From Chryseobacterium piperi (GTDB taxonomy: Bacteria; Bacteroidota; Bacteroidia; Flavobacteriales; Weeksellaceae), in the NCBI RefSeq assembly GCF_002285635.2, contig NZ_CP023049.2:248001-312000 (forward strand): DNA of 64,000 nt, read 5' to 3'. The notes beneath the pieces are model-generated. The model saw only the letters and a list, made by a program, of their open reading frames with translations. It ran no database searches and was not told the DNA's origin. Of the stretch, positions 55,777 to 64,000 are shown piece by piece. Position 1 is the first letter of the stretch. Every line of letters starts with the position of its first letter. A program made the translations under genes and the position numbers.

Positions 55777-56577
55777 ATGAATTTTGAGAAAGTAGGGCTT
55801 GTTTTATCAGGAGGTGGTACCAAAGGTATTGCCCATGCAGGAGTTTTAAAATTCTTGATTGAAAACAATATAGATGTTGATGTCCTATCATGCTGTAGTG
55901 CAGGTTCCATCGTAGGCTGCTTATATGCGGTAGGGAAGACACCGGAAGAAATTCTTGAGTTCTTTAACTCTGTTTATTTTTTCAATTGGAAACATTTTAC
56001 ATTCAATCAGCCGGGACTGGTTTCATCCGTAATTTTCAGGAATTATCTGAAGCCAATTTTTCAGGATATGAAATTAAAGGATCTGGATAAAGAAGTGAAG
56101 ATAGTGGCGACTGAGCTTGTTTCCGGGACGGAAAAAATATTTGATGAAAATTTCAAAGTGGTAGATGCCATCATTGCATCATGTTCTATTCCCGGGGTTA
56201 CAACGCCTTATATTCTAGGAGAAGAAATGTATTGTGATGGAGGAGTACTGAACAATTTTCCTGCAGATGTCATAAGGGATGAATGTGATAAGCTAATCGG
56301 GATTTTTGTCTCTCCACCCCATGATATTGACATTAAAGATTTAAAAACAATTAAAGCCATTGTCTCACGTTCTTATGACCTTCTTTCTTACAGGGTTGAA
56401 AAAGTAAAATTCGAGCATTGTGATTGGTTTATTTCTTCACAGAGTTTATCCAGCTATGGAACTTTTGAAAGAAAAAAGGATCGGTTGGAAGAGATTTTCA
56501 ACATCGGATACAAGGCTGCAAAAGAAAGTTTTTCCGAAAGTAGCTTTTATAAAGAGATTAAACAATTAGGTACATAA
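55777..56577 (+). CDS. patatin-like phospholipase with atypical nucleophile elbow
   Basis: A 266-residue protein of the RssA/patatin type. The glycine-rich oxyanion loop is GLVLSGGGTKGIAHAGVLKF (residues 7-26). The nucleophile is Ser41 in SCCSAGSIVG and the dyad aspartate is Asp154 in YCDGGVLNNFP. In most patatins the elbow is G-x-S-x-G; here the first glycine is Cys39, so the elbow reads C-x-S-x-G. The remaining fold motifs (CSIPGVTTPYILGEEMY) are intact. No signal peptide, so cytoplasmic. Substrate unknown, probably phospholipids or lysophospholipids. Confidence 0.88.
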   Translation: MNFEKVGLVLSGGGTKGIAHAGVLKFLIENNIDVDVLSCCSAGSIVGCLYAVGKTPEEILEFFNSVYFFNWKHFTFNQPGLVSSVIFRNYLKPIFQDMKLKDLDKEVKIVATELVSGTEKIFDENFKVVDAIIASCSIPGVTTPYILGEEMYCDGGVLNNFPADVIRDECDKLIGIFVSPPHDIDIKDLKTIKAIVSRSYDLLSYRVEKVKFEHCDWFISSQSLSSYGTFERKKDRLEEIFNIGYKAAKESFSESSFYKEIKQLGT

Positions 56578-56580
56578 ACA

Positions 56581-56613
56581 AAAAGCTCTCACTGTAACAA
56601 GTGAGAGCTTTTT
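56581..56613 (+). terminator. intrinsic terminator
   Basis: 13-bp stem aaaagctctcact/agtgagagctttt with a gtaaca loop and T tail directly after the patatin stop. Confidence 0.92.
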
Positions 56614-56659
56614 ATTTGGTGTCGGTTTTTAATAAGCGATGTTAGTTTTTATTTTACGC

Positions 56660-56960
56660 AAAAATTATCCACCCACTTTGTCATCCCGTAGGGATCTCAA
56701 CAAGCACTATAAATATTTCAGAGATAGACCTTTCAACTGTTTAGATTCTTTCAGAAACTAAAAGTTCGACGAAGTCAATGACAAATACTGCGTAGAGACT
56801 TAATGAGCTGCTTTGTCCAGAAAAATGCGAACTTTTACTTATCCCATAAGTTTGAGACAAGCATTATAAAAGCTTCAGAGATGAAACCATTCAACCGGTT
56901 GGATTCTTTTAGAAACTAAAAGTTCGACGAAGTCAATGACAAATAATGCGTTGAAGCGTA
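56660..56960. repeat. second intergenic repeat type, two tandem units of 158 bp
   Basis: 'agttcgacgaagtcaatgac' followed by 'aaata' begins at 56763 and again at 56921. Each is preceded by 'ttagaaactaaa'- or 'ttcagaaactaaa'-type sequence and, further back, by 'aagcattataaaagcttcag' or its variant. The leading 'gtcatcccgtagggatctca' is the other half of the unit. The rest of 56614-57055 holds no gene. Confidence 0.7.
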
Positions 56961-57055
56961 ATGGATTCTATGGGTTATTTTTTCGGACAGCAAGAAACGG
57001 GATATCCCAATACCATCATCCATCATCCAGCCTCCAGCTCCCATCTCTATAACCT

Positions 57056-57496
57056 TCACCTCTTCACAATCTGTCCGTCCTGTTCTACCACTGTATTTCC
57101 CTTTTCATCACTTACAACAAGGGTATAAGGTGCTTTATTGGCTGAATCGGTAAGGTAGTTTCTCCAAACCTGATAAGTGTAACCTTTATTGGTGAATGCG
57201 TAGTAATAATTACCACCCGTTCCATCAGGAATCAGTTCTCCGTCGCTGATGATCATATTGGGCTTTGAAGTAATTTTTGAATTGGCTCCCCAAGCCTGAT
57301 AGAGATACTTGCCGTTGGGTTGCAGATCGATTCTTATTTTAAATTTTTTCGTTTTGATAATAACGGTCTTTGGTATTTTTTGAAAATAATCTGTACTGTT
57401 ATGGAATGGTATAGTAGTATTTTCATTAAATCCATTGGCATTAACTGACCAGAATAGAGTGACAGATAATGCACCCACTAAAATTTTTTTAATCAT
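57056..57496 (-). CDS. secreted small protein of unknown function
   Basis: A 146-residue protein, start set at ATG 57496 (MIKKILVGALSVTLFWSVNA is a signal peptide); the longer open frame adds 16 residues that break the signal. The mature part is rich in strands: VIIKTKKFKIRIDLQPNGKY, LYQAWGANSKITSKP, GGNYYYAFTNKGYTYQVWRN and YTLVVSDEKGNTVVEQDGQI. The two 'YxYxAW/YxYQVW' units suggest an internal two-fold repeat of a beta domain. No known family. Single gene. Confidence 0.72.
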   Translation of the reverse strand: MIKKILVGALSVTLFWSVNANGFNENTTIPFHNSTDYFQKIPKTVIIKTKKFKIRIDLQPNGKYLYQAWGANSKITSKPNMIISDGELIPDGTGGNYYYAFTNKGYTYQVWRNYLTDSANKAPYTLVVSDEKGNTVVEQDGQIVKR

Positions 57497-57611
57497 GGTG
57501 ATTTGTTTTTGAAGTTGGGTTACCTGAATCAAATATAGAGCCATTTATACTATCGTAATAAGCTGTACACGACTGATAAAAGCTTTCCTTGCGTAGAAAA
57601 TTTTGGCTGAA

Positions 57612-59240
57612 TTAATTGATGAATACGTCGGTAAACTTAAATTCCTGGCCATTAAACAAACCTTTGTCACTAAGCTTTAATTCCGGAATAACCAAAAGTG
57701 CCATAAATGATAAACTCATATACGGAGCTCTTAACTGGCTTCCCAATTCTTTGGCATATTGATCCAGTCTGGTATATGAAGCAGCTACCTCTTCTGCGGG
57801 AATGTTCGTCATAATTCCGGCAATAGGCAATTCAAGAACGAGTTCTTCAGTTGCTGTTGCTAATGAAATACCGCCTTTAGCTTTAATAATTGCGTTCACG
57901 GCTTTACACATATCATCGTCATTGGTTCCCACAACTACAATATTGTGACAGTCATGAGCCACGCAGGATGCTATAGCACCGGTTTTTAAACCTATATTTT
58001 TAATAAATGCTGTAGCAACCGGTGAATCCTCATAGCGGTTTACTACGGCAATTTTCAATATATCTTCCTCGATATTAGATTCTGCATAGCCATTAACTAT
58101 TAAAGCATTACTATGGATTTCATTGGTAATTAACTGTCCGTCCAGGACTTCTATTACTCGGATTTTATCTCCTTTACTATTTATTTTAAAATCTGAAGGT
58201 TGCTTTAAGCTGCAATGGAAATTATTAACGATAGGAGCCTCAACCGATTGAATAAATGATTCACCGTTTTCAGCTACCAGTTCACCCTCAATATAGGTTT
58301 TTAAAACCGTAAAGCCTTTGAGATTGTCAATTTCAATAAAATCAGCCTGATCTCCTTCCTGTAGTAACCCAATTGGCAAATTATAATGCTTAATTACGTT
58401 GTAGGAAGCTGCACGGAGAACATCATATAAATCATATCCCAGTGCGAGCGCTCGTTTTACATGATCATCAATATGAGACTCTATCAAGTTATCGGGATGT
58501 TTATCATCACAGCAAAACATAATTTGATCAGGGAAGTCTTTTAACAAAGGAATCAGGGTATCAAAATTTTTGGCAGCGCTGCCTTCCCGAATGATTACTT
58601 TAACTCCATGCTGTAATTTTTCCAAAGCTTCCTGATAATCAAAACATTCATGATCAGTAGTGATACCGGCATTGAAATAATTTTTCATTTCTTCTCCCAT
58701 CAACCCGGGAGCATGTCCGTCAATAGGTTTGTGATATTTTTGTGCAGATGCAAGCTTTTTCAGGACTTCCTCATCGTTATACAGAACTCCGGGGAAATTC
58801 ATCATCTCTGCCAGATATAGAATTTCTTCCCTTGCTAGCAGCTCATCTATATGACTGGAATCGATCACGGCCCCTGCAGTCTCAAAGCTGGTTGCCGGGA
58901 CGCACGAAGGAGCACCGAAATAAAAATGAAAAGGAACCTGTCGGGCATTATCAATCATATAATCTACTCCTGCGACACCTAATACATTAGCTATTTCGTG
59001 AGGGTCTGAAATAGTTCCTACCGTTCCGTGTTTTACAGCAATACGTGCAAATTCAGAAGGAATCAGCATGCTGCTTTCAATATGGACATGAGCATCAATA
59101 AACCCGGGTAAAATATAGGTATTCAGGGATTCGCTGATCCTTTTTACAGAAATAATCTTATGATCTTTAATGATGATCTCAGCCGGATAAGTCTCTCTGG
59201 AAACAATATCTATTAAATTGGATTTGATGGTCAATGTCAT
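57612..59240 (-). CDS. ade: adenine deaminase
   Basis: A 542-residue amidohydrolase that converts adenine to hypoxanthine and ammonia in purine salvage. The N-terminal metal site is [19 protein letters not shown], then [17 protein letters not shown] and DGHAPGLMG; the [14 protein letters not shown] and [12 protein letters not shown] blocks and the C-terminal subdomain ([38 protein letters not shown]) are specific for bacterial Ade rather than other amidohydrolases. Length slightly below the usual 570-600 residues but all blocks are present. It follows the ABC ATPase gene by 44 bp, so the two may be cotranscribed without an obvious functional link. Confidence 0.93.
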   Translation of the reverse strand: MTLTIKSNLIDIVSRETYPAEIIIKDHKIISVKRISESLNTYILPGFIDAHVHIESSMLIPSEFARIAVKHGTVGTISDPHEIANVLGVAGVDYMIDNARQVPFHFYFGAPSCVPATSFETAGAVIDSSHIDELLAREEILYLAEMMNFPGVLYNDEEVLKKLASAQKYHKPIDGHAPGLMGEEMKNYFNAGITTDHECFDYQEALEKLQHGVKVIIREGSAAKNFDTLIPLLKDFPDQIMFCCDDKHPDNLIESHIDDHVKRALALGYDLYDVLRAASYNVIKHYNLPIGLLQEGDQADFIEIDNLKGFTVLKTYIEGELVAENGESFIQSVEAPIVNNFHCSLKQPSDFKINSKGDKIRVIEVLDGQLITNEIHSNALIVNGYAESNIEEDILKIAVVNRYEDSPVATAFIKNIGLKTGAIASCVAHDCHNIVVVGTNDDDMCKAVNAIIKAKGGISLATATEELVLELPIAGIMTNIPAEEVAASYTRLDQYAKELGSQLRAPYMSLSFMALLVIPELKLSDKGLFNGQEFKFTDVFIN

Positions 59241-59284
59241 GATGTTTTGTGATCTGATGGGTTGGGGAACAGCGTTCCCGGATA

Positions 59285-59980
59285 TTAGCGGGTATGGCTT
59301 GCAAAAGCTTCTTCCAGGCTGTCAAATTTCCCTTTAAATTCGTCAATAGGGCAATCCTGAAGAATGTTTCCTTTATGGATAAGGATAACACGGGAGCAAA
59401 GTGCTTCCACTTCCTGCATGATATGGGTAGATAGTAAAACTGTTTTTTCTCTGCCGATCTCCTTTACTACATTTCTGATTTCGATAATCTGGTTGGGATC
59501 TAAGCCATTCGTAGGCTCATCCAGTATCAATAGGTCAGGCTGGTGAATAATCGCCTGAGCGAGTCCGACTCTTTGCTTGTATCCCTTTGACAGCTGTCCT
59601 ATTTTTTTAGACTTTTCAGGTGTAATTCCTACCAGCTCTATAACTTCGTCAATTCTGCTTTCCGGAATCTGGTGAATATTGGCAACAAACTGTAAATATT
59701 CTTTCACATACATTTCCAGATATAGAGGATTATTTTCAGGGAGAAAACCAATGTTCTTTTTACTTTCTATTTCATGTTCTGAAATATTCTTATCGTTAAA
59801 GATAATTTGCCCTTCATCTATTTTTAATGCACCGACAATGGATTTCATTAAAGTGGATTTTCCTGCTCCGTTGGGTCCTAAGAGACCTATAATTTCATTT
59901 TTATCAATGGAGATATTAATATCATTAAGAGCAGTTTGTTCACCAAATTTCTTGGTTAAGTTGATTATTTGAAGAGACAT
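59285..59980 (-). CDS. ABC transporter ATP-binding protein, GldA-like
   Basis: A 231-residue cytoplasmic ATPase. Walker [10 protein letters not shown] (residues about 35-43), Q-loop in [21 protein letters not shown], signature [15 protein letters not shown], Walker [17 protein letters not shown]-loop [12 protein letters not shown]. The PENNPLY-x-EMYV-x-EYL and [13 protein letters not shown] stretches match GldA, the ATPase of the GldAFG complex, closely. The chain stops about 65 residues earlier than gliding GldA and no gldF or gldG permease lies next to it, so it may serve another exporter. No frameshift is visible. Confidence 0.85.
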   Translation of the reverse strand: MSLQIINLTKKFGEQTALNDINISIDKNEIIGLLGPNGAGKSTLMKSIVGALKIDEGQIIFNDKNISEHEIESKKNIGFLPENNPLYLEMYVKEYLQFVANIHQIPESRIDEVIELVGITPEKSKKIGQLSKGYKQRVGLAQAIIHQPDLLILDEPTNGLDPNQIIEIRNVVKEIGREKTVLLSTHIMQEVEALCSRVILIHKGNILQDCPIDEFKGKFDSLEEAFASHTR

Positions 59981-60017
59981 AGTAGGTAATGATCTTTTTG
60001 CAAAAATAAAAATAAAA

Positions 60018-60039
60018 AACTCATTCGAATGAATGAGTT
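60018..60039 (-). terminator. intrinsic terminator of the gene ending at 60063
   Basis: aactcattc/gaatgagtt stem with a gaat loop; on the minus strand it is followed by ttttatttttattttt. Confidence 0.8.
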
Positions 60040-60062
60040 GAGTTTATCTTATAAAATAATTT

Positions 60063-60617
60063 TTATTTTCTGGATTTCTTGTTCTTATTATAAGAAGAAG
60101 ATGTTGTAGAAGCAGAACCTGCAGTTTCTCTTCTGATATTGTTCATGGTTCCGGTTTTGTCATACAGTGTAGATTTCCCGTTGGTTTTTCCAAAGATCTT
60201 GTCAACCTGTTTTTTATTTAAGAACTGAGATTTTCCAACATATTTCTTGTTCTTGTTGATATATTGGATAAATTGTACAGTAGGCTGACCATAGTTTCTC
60301 TCATAATTCAGCTCAATAATATCATTGGGAAGTTCCAGGATAACATTTCCTTCGGGAGGGGATATAAATCCGTCTGTGATCAATTTATAAAGATCAGATA
60401 CATCGCCATTAAGATTCTGGAACGAAAAAGACCTGAAAGTATTCAGATTACTGGTATTCAGATCCTGATAATTGATTGTGAATTTATCTTCTTTTTTATA
60501 TAAGCCAACAGAATTATCTTTACCAATTTCCACTAAACTTTCGTTTTTCAGCACTTTTATTTGTGAGAAAACTGAAATACTGAATATACAAGTAAATAGT
60601 AAAATTATTTTTCTCAT
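60063..60617 (-). CDS. secreted protein of unknown function
   Basis: A 184-residue protein. Start at ATG 60617 gives a clear signal peptide (MRKIILLFTCIFSISVFSQ); the open frame upstream adds 21 non-signal residues. The mature part has KVLKNESLVEIGKDNSVGLY, TINYQDLNTSNLNTFRSFSF, DLYKLITDGFISPPEGNVIL and a linker-like basic tail (SASTTSSSYNKNKKSRK). No family recognised. It sits between a terminator and the insertion sequence. Confidence 0.72.
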   Translation of the reverse strand: MRKIILLFTCIFSISVFSQIKVLKNESLVEIGKDNSVGLYKKEDKFTINYQDLNTSNLNTFRSFSFQNLNGDVSDLYKLITDGFISPPEGNVILELPNDIIELNYERNYGQPTVQFIQYINKNKKYVGKSQFLNKKQVDKIFGKTNGKSTLYDKTGTMNNIRRETAGSASTTSSSYNKNKKSRK

Positions 60618-60680
60618 TGGATTGATTTTTAATGTTTTATAATCTGGTGTTATGAAGATTTTAGGTTGAAACAATAGCAA

Positions 60681-60998
60681 AATAGTTCGTCCTTAAAGCA
60701 AAAGTAACACTTTTTTTTGATATTTATTTTTGAAAGATAGTCTATACTATGCGGAATATTTGACTCTGTAATCCGGAAGTTGATGCTTAATTGCAGATCA
60801 GATTTTCTTTCAAGAAAATTGAAGACTTAGTATAATTTTGGAAAAGAGGAAGTTGGGATCGGTAGATAATCTTGACGAGATCTCCCGAAAGGAATTGGTA
60901 AAATAAATTTTTCATATTTTTTTATTGTGTTAAAAAACAAATTTATGGTATTAAATTTAATTAATTAAAAAAAGTTATGGAAATATATCGATTAAATT
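60681..60998. other. intergenic stretch beside the insertion sequence, nothing recognised
   Basis: About 320 bp left of the insertion sequence. A minus-strand frame of 42 codons (60787-60915) exists but has no family resemblance or promoter, so it is not called. No dispersed repeat modules are present. Confidence 0.4.
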
Positions 60999-61017
60999 AA
61001 AGAGGCTGTCTCAAAAG
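60999..61017 (+). repeat. left terminal inverted repeat of the insertion sequence
   Basis: aaagaggctgtctcaaaag; exact reverse complement of 62527-62545. The next bases gacagtctcttttt fold back on it to form a hairpin followed by T. Confidence 0.88.
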
Positions 61018-61118
61018 GACAGTCTCTTTTTAGTATTTCATTGAAAAAAGATTTCGATATTTTGAATAAAAAAAATATCTTGGAAAAAAGAAGATATAAG
61101 TCAAAAAAGCAGTCTGTT

Positions 61119-62456
61119 TTAGGCTGCTTTTGACATTTTCTTTAGATTGTGGGCAATTGCGAGTATGCCGATTTCTACCTCGACTTTATTTTTTCCCCGA
61201 AGCATGAATCGTTTAAAATTTTTGTTGTGTTTGAGCTCTGCAAAAACAGGTTCAACATCATGGCATCTTTGTTTTCTGAGTTTGATGCCCTTGCTGGTAT
61301 TAAGAAGTTTGAAAACCTTTTCTCTGATTTTTGCCAATTTAGGATTGTTTTGTGAAGTGGTTATTTGTCCCGATTTCTGATCTTTTCTGAAGTAATTATA
61401 TTTAACATAAGCTTTTATTTTCTTAGATTTTAACAAGTTGTAATTTTCTTCTGAGCCATAACCAGCATCAGCAACAAGCTCTTTGGGAGCTTTATGATAG
61501 CTTTCTTCAAAACCCAGTAAATGAGTCGCTAATGTTTTGGTGTCTGTTGGGTTGGGATGAATTGAATAATGTAAAATGAATTGTCTATGGGTAGAAATTT
61601 GTAGATTGTAAGCGGGTTTTAGTTGTCCGTTTCGCATATGATCCTCCTTCATTCGCATAAAAGTAGCGTCTGTATCGGTTTTGGAATAGGAATTTCTATC
61701 TTCTAATAATTCTTGCTGTTTTTTATATTTCTCTAAATTATCTGCCCAGTTTTTCTTAGCATAATTCAGTTTCTGACGAACTTTTGAAGCTACTTTTTTA
61801 TCTTTCAAAACTTCATTGATCTTTTCGATGGTTTGAGTTACTTTTTCAGAATCTACTTCTTTAAAATCAATACTTTCTGTATTTTCAAGCTCGTCTTTGG
61901 CAACTGTTTCTGCATAGTTCCAAAGCTCTTCTAATTGCTCTGCAATCCTTTCTTTGTGTTTTTTGACAGCTCTTCCCCAAACAAAAGTATAGCGATTGGC
62001 ATTGGCTTCTATCTTGGTGCCATCTACAAAAGTGGTTTTCAGACTTACCAAACCTTCCTTTTCCAAAAGAAGAACAATTTGTGTGAAAATAGCTTTAATC
62101 TCACCTTTCAATCGTTCACTACGGAACCTGTTTAAGGTGTTATGATCGGGACGGCTCATTGCAGAGAGCCACATAAAATGGATGTTTTCTTTCAAGGCCT
62201 GCTCCATTTTGCGGCTTGAATAGATATTGCTTAAATAGCCATAAATCAAAACTTTCAAAAGCATTTTCGGGTGGTAGCAAGATGTTCCGCCAGGTTTGTA
62301 GGTTTTAATTAAGCTTTTGATATCCAAGCCATCAATAATGTTTGAAACAATTTTCACAGGATGTCGCTCATCAATCAACTCCGATAAATTGGGAGGAAAA
62401 AGCAGATTTTCTTTGGGGGTGTAATCTTTAAAGACTACTTTTGACGTACTTAACAC
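61119..62456 (-). CDS. IS1182-family-like transposase
   Basis: A 445-residue DDE transposase. The N-terminal DUF772-type domain holds LIDERHPVKIVSNIIDGLDI, GGTSCYHPKMLLKVLIYGYL and NIHFMWLSAMSRPDHNTLNR. Catalytic aspartate one is in TTFVDGTKIEANANRYTFVW, aspartate two in LVADAGYGSEENYNLL, and the glutamate in CHDVEPVFAELKHNKNFKRF. The frame is complete with no stops or frameshifts, so the element may be active. It reads out towards the minus strand inside the inverted repeats. Confidence 0.93.
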   Translation of the reverse strand: MLSTSKVVFKDYTPKENLLFPPNLSELIDERHPVKIVSNIIDGLDIKSLIKTYKPGGTSCYHPKMLLKVLIYGYLSNIYSSRKMEQALKENIHFMWLSAMSRPDHNTLNRFRSERLKGEIKAIFTQIVLLLEKEGLVSLKTTFVDGTKIEANANRYTFVWGRAVKKHKERIAEQLEELWNYAETVAKDELENTESIDFKEVDSEKVTQTIEKINEVLKDKKVASKVRQKLNYAKKNWADNLEKYKKQQELLEDRNSYSKTDTDATFMRMKEDHMRNGQLKPAYNLQISTHRQFILHYSIHPNPTDTKTLATHLLGFEESYHKAPKELVADAGYGSEENYNLLKSKKIKAYVKYNYFRKDQKSGQITTSQNNPKLAKIREKVFKLLNTSKGIKLRKQRCHDVEPVFAELKHNKNFKRFMLRGKNKVEVEIGILAIAHNLKKMSKAA

Positions 62457-62526
62457 AATGCAAATTAATCAATTTGCAACTATTAGGAAAGCGAAAGCTT
62501 TCCTTTTTGCATAAAAAAGGCTATCT

Positions 62527-62545
62527 CTTTTGAGACAGCCTCTTT
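62527..62545 (-). repeat. right terminal inverted repeat of the insertion sequence
   Basis: cttttgagacagcctcttt, matching the left end exactly in inverse orientation; pairs with aaaaaaggctatctc just inside to form a hairpin before a T run. Confidence 0.88.
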
Positions 62546-62583
62546 TTTTATTGATTTCTGTTTTGCTTATCTGAAGAAAGAGG

Positions 62584-63138
62584 CTAATTTCCATTAGGAT
62601 CTAGAGTCATAGCTATTACAGGGATATACAGGTGTTTTCGCAATTTTCTGACCGGAAGGTATACGAAAATTACGGAGAGTACTCCTGCAAGAATTCCGTC
62701 CAGAATGGCCATTGCAGTTGCATCTAATTTATAATATTTTGACAGGCTGAATTGGGCTAGGATCAATATGGATAACACCAATAAACCGGTAATAAGCCCA
62801 TGTAGAATACTCAGTCTTGTCATCAGCTTTTTTATATTAAGCTGGTCATCCACCACAAATTCAATAGCGCCCTGTTCGGCAGCAACCGTTACTCTTTTGA
62901 TAATATCAATGGTAAGGATGACGGGCAGGAAGATAGCCATGGGAAGAGTAAGCCGTGCCAGATTTTGTGTTCCTGCAAAAAAATGGGTGTAGCCCAGCTC
63001 CTGAAAGCTGGCATACGCAATAATAAAATTGAAAAATACATTCGGAAGGACATAGTAGATCGTTCGCTTGATCAAAAAGCGTTTAAGGGTAGTTTTCTTT
63101 ATTTTCTTTGGTTCAGCAGACTTCATTTCAAATTTCAT
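62584..63138 (-). CDS. four-helix membrane protein of unknown function
   Basis: A 184-residue protein with a basic N-terminus (KKIKKTTLKRFLIKRTIYY) and four hydrophobic segments: YVLPNVFFNFIIAYASF, LTLPMAIFLPVILTIDII, LHGLITGLLVLSILILAQF and ILDGILAGVLSVIFVYLPV. An amphipathic stretch (AAEQGAIEFVVDDQLNIKKL) lies between helices two and three. Its start overlaps the stop of the condensation-type gene upstream by 4 bp, so the two are translationally coupled and should act together. No known family recognised; the insertion sequence sits 39 bp past its end. Confidence 0.72.
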   Translation of the reverse strand: MKFEMKSAEPKKIKKTTLKRFLIKRTIYYVLPNVFFNFIIAYASFQELGYTHFFAGTQNLARLTLPMAIFLPVILTIDIIKRVTVAAEQGAIEFVVDDQLNIKKLMTRLSILHGLITGLLVLSILILAQFSLSKYYKLDATAMAILDGILAGVLSVIFVYLPVRKLRKHLYIPVIAMTLDPNGN

Positions 63139-64000
63139 ACAGGTATAGGCTGGGTTAACAGCTCAAGGGCTTTATCTCTGATTTTACTGGCTTCTTCTTT
63201 GGGAAGAAAATACTCATTGGACATGAATGTAAAATCCATTTCCTGATTGTAGGTGCTGGTAACCAGTGTATTGGAGTTCAACCATGGAAATGCTACAGTG
63301 GGGCTAAAAATTGTTTCCAGCTTAAAATGTTTATAATTTTTCGGAATATCAATTTTACCCATATTAGATAAGGTGATATCATGTCCTCCGGTGGTTGACT
63401 TAAGCATGGAAATCATGCGTTCAACAACCGGATGCATTTGTTCTCCCATCCATAAAAGCTCTCGTGCTTCCATCTTGTCTATCTTTTGGATGAGCTCCTC
63501 TTTGATCAGTTTTGCATGATCGATCATATCCTGTTTCCCTTTTTTTAACGATAGCTCAACAGTAGGGGCAAAGGCAAATAAATGGTCTTGTTTGATTTCC
63601 GGGATAAAGTGGCGTACATCTACAGGGCTGATGACTTTACCTTTGGCCTGAGTGCCTTTTATCTCTTGGAATGCCTGCATAAAGGCCGTGCAGAGAAGCG
63701 CATGTACAGAGATGCCATGGGCTTTACATTTTTCGGTGACCTGTACCGTTGTCTTTGAGTCTAACTTTCGGTGGATAGCATAATTTTTTCCGAGATTCCT
63801 CTTTTTGCTTTTCCTTTGCATCAGGAAAAAGATTCTGGCAAACATCAAATAAAGGTTAGCCTTGTATTTCCTTTTGTTTCCATTGGAATTCGCAGGGAAA
63901 AACTCATTCACCGAATTGAATGCCTGATAGGGATCTAACTCGAGAGAGGGGTCATCCAGAAGATAAAGCAATTCGCGGATTAAGGTAACACCCGTTGTAC
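63135..64000 (-). CDS. condensation-domain-like acyltransferase (5' part outside window)
   Basis: The reading frame is open from the window edge (…TTGVTLIRELLYLLDDPSLE) to the stop at 63135, about 287 residues; the N-terminus with the expected HHxxxD active site lies outside. Visible features of the CAT/condensation fold are VSVHALLCTAFMQAFQEIKG-like helix (ISVHALLCTAFMQAF), the SPVDVRHFIP strand with the R that in PapA/alcohol acyltransferases follows 'PVD', and TLSNMGKIDIP before the C-terminal strands. It ends in YFLPKEEASKIRDKALELL. It could make an ester or amide of a lipid or secondary metabolite. Coupled to the four-helix membrane protein. Confidence 0.75.
   Translation of the reverse strand, partial: TTGVTLIRELLYLLDDPSLELDPYQAFNSVNEFFPANSNGNKRKYKANLYLMFARIFFLMQRKSKKRNLGKNYAIHRKLDSKTTVQVTEKCKAHGISVHALLCTAFMQAFQEIKGTQAKGKVISPVDVRHFIPEIKQDHLFAFAPTVELSLKKGKQDMIDHAKLIKEELIQKIDKMEARELLWMGEQMHPVVERMISMLKSTTGGHDITLSNMGKIDIPKNYKHFKLETIFSPTVAFPWLNSNTLVTSTYNQEMDFTFMSNEYFLPKEEASKIRDKALELLTQPIPV

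Larger units (their letters stand above)
60999..62545. mobile_element. IS1182-family-like insertion sequence, complete
   Basis: A 1.55-kb element bounded by exact 19-bp inverted repeats (aaagaggctgtctcaaaag at 60999-61017 and its reverse complement at 62527-62545) around one intact transposase gene. At each end the terminal repeat also pairs with adjacent inner sequence (gacagtctctttt on the left, aaaaggctatctc on the right) to make a terminator-like hairpin with a T run. No target duplication could be recognised in the flanks (attaaattaa on the left, tttttattga on the right). The neighbouring genes at 60063 and 62584 do not look disrupted. Confidence 0.88.

Noticed and set aside
59285..59980. 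Calling gldA outright and inferring gliding motility
   Set aside because: The chain is shorter than gliding GldA and no gldF/gldG lies next to it; kept as GldA-like.
60787..60915. Minus-strand frame of 42 codons left of the insertion sequence
   Set aside because: No leader motif, no promoter box and no recognisable family; the composition looks like ordinary intergenic DNA.
60999..62545. Target-site duplication flanking the insertion sequence
   Set aside because: Flanks 'attaaattaa' and 'tttttattga' do not give a convincing matching short duplication.

Overview
The window is a low-GC Bacteroidota chromosome segment, most likely from Chryseobacterium or a close relative in the Weeksellaceae. 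The evidence is the SusC/SusD pair with a FecI/FecR regulator, a type IX secretion sorting domain, many TAnnTTTG promoter elements, a double-glycine leader microprotein of the type seen in Chryseobacterium, a GH109 enzyme close to the known Elizabethkingia enzyme, and intergenic repeat families built from 'aatctgcg/cacagatt' words. No rRNA, tRNA, CRISPR array or prophage was recognised. One intact IS1182-like insertion sequence lies near the right end.

Layout. 1-4.7 kb: a polyol or hexuronate locus (outer-membrane protein, MFS permease, mannitol-dehydrogenase family enzyme) divergent from its LacI regulator, with two identical operators between them. 4.8-12.8 kb: FecI sigma, FecR anti-sigma, SusC with an STN domain, SusD and two tandem secreted glycerophosphodiester phosphodiesterases, closed by a terminator. 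13-17 kb: a small membrane protein, an S9 peptidase and a DNA glycosylase, separated by dispersed repeats. 17-20.5 kb: three overlapping genes (GH109 alpha-N-acetylgalactosaminidase-like enzyme, nucleotidyltransferase, N-acetylhexosamine-kinase-like protein) that read as a GalNAc release and activation pathway. 20.5-32 kb: secreted hydrolases, then housekeeping genes (queA, rlmN, fatty-acid hydroxylase, polyprenyl synthase, fused 2-oxoacid dehydrogenase E1). A 53-residue double-glycine-leader peptide gene sits at 32 kb.

32-45.8 kb: GH95-like enzyme, ASCH protein, a DUF3472/ricin-lectin/type IX cargo protein, a C1 peptidase, then a LacI-controlled sugar locus (TonB receptor, GH100/trehalase-like glycosidase, P-loop kinase, SLC45-like MFS permease) that looks like a disaccharide, possibly sucrose, uptake system. 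46.3-49.2 kb: a GbsR/MarR-type regulator with a perfect 20-bp palindrome over its promoter and a near copy before the next gene. That gene heads a set of two paralogous small membrane proteins, an SRPBCC protein and a TIGR01777 epimerase; the epimerase start codon is preceded by six heptamer CCTAAAC repeats. 49.9-57.5 kb: GH29 fucosidase, dihydrolipoyl dehydrogenase, S9 peptidase, patatin and small secreted proteins. 57.6-64 kb: adenine deaminase, ABC ATPase, a secreted protein, the insertion sequence, and a membrane protein overlapping a condensation-type acyltransferase cut by the window end.

The common theme is scavenging of sugars, glycans, peptides and phosphodiesters at the cell surface, with local regulators whose operators can be read directly. 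Three genes have a TAnnTTTG box exactly three bases before the ATG, suggesting leaderless mRNAs.
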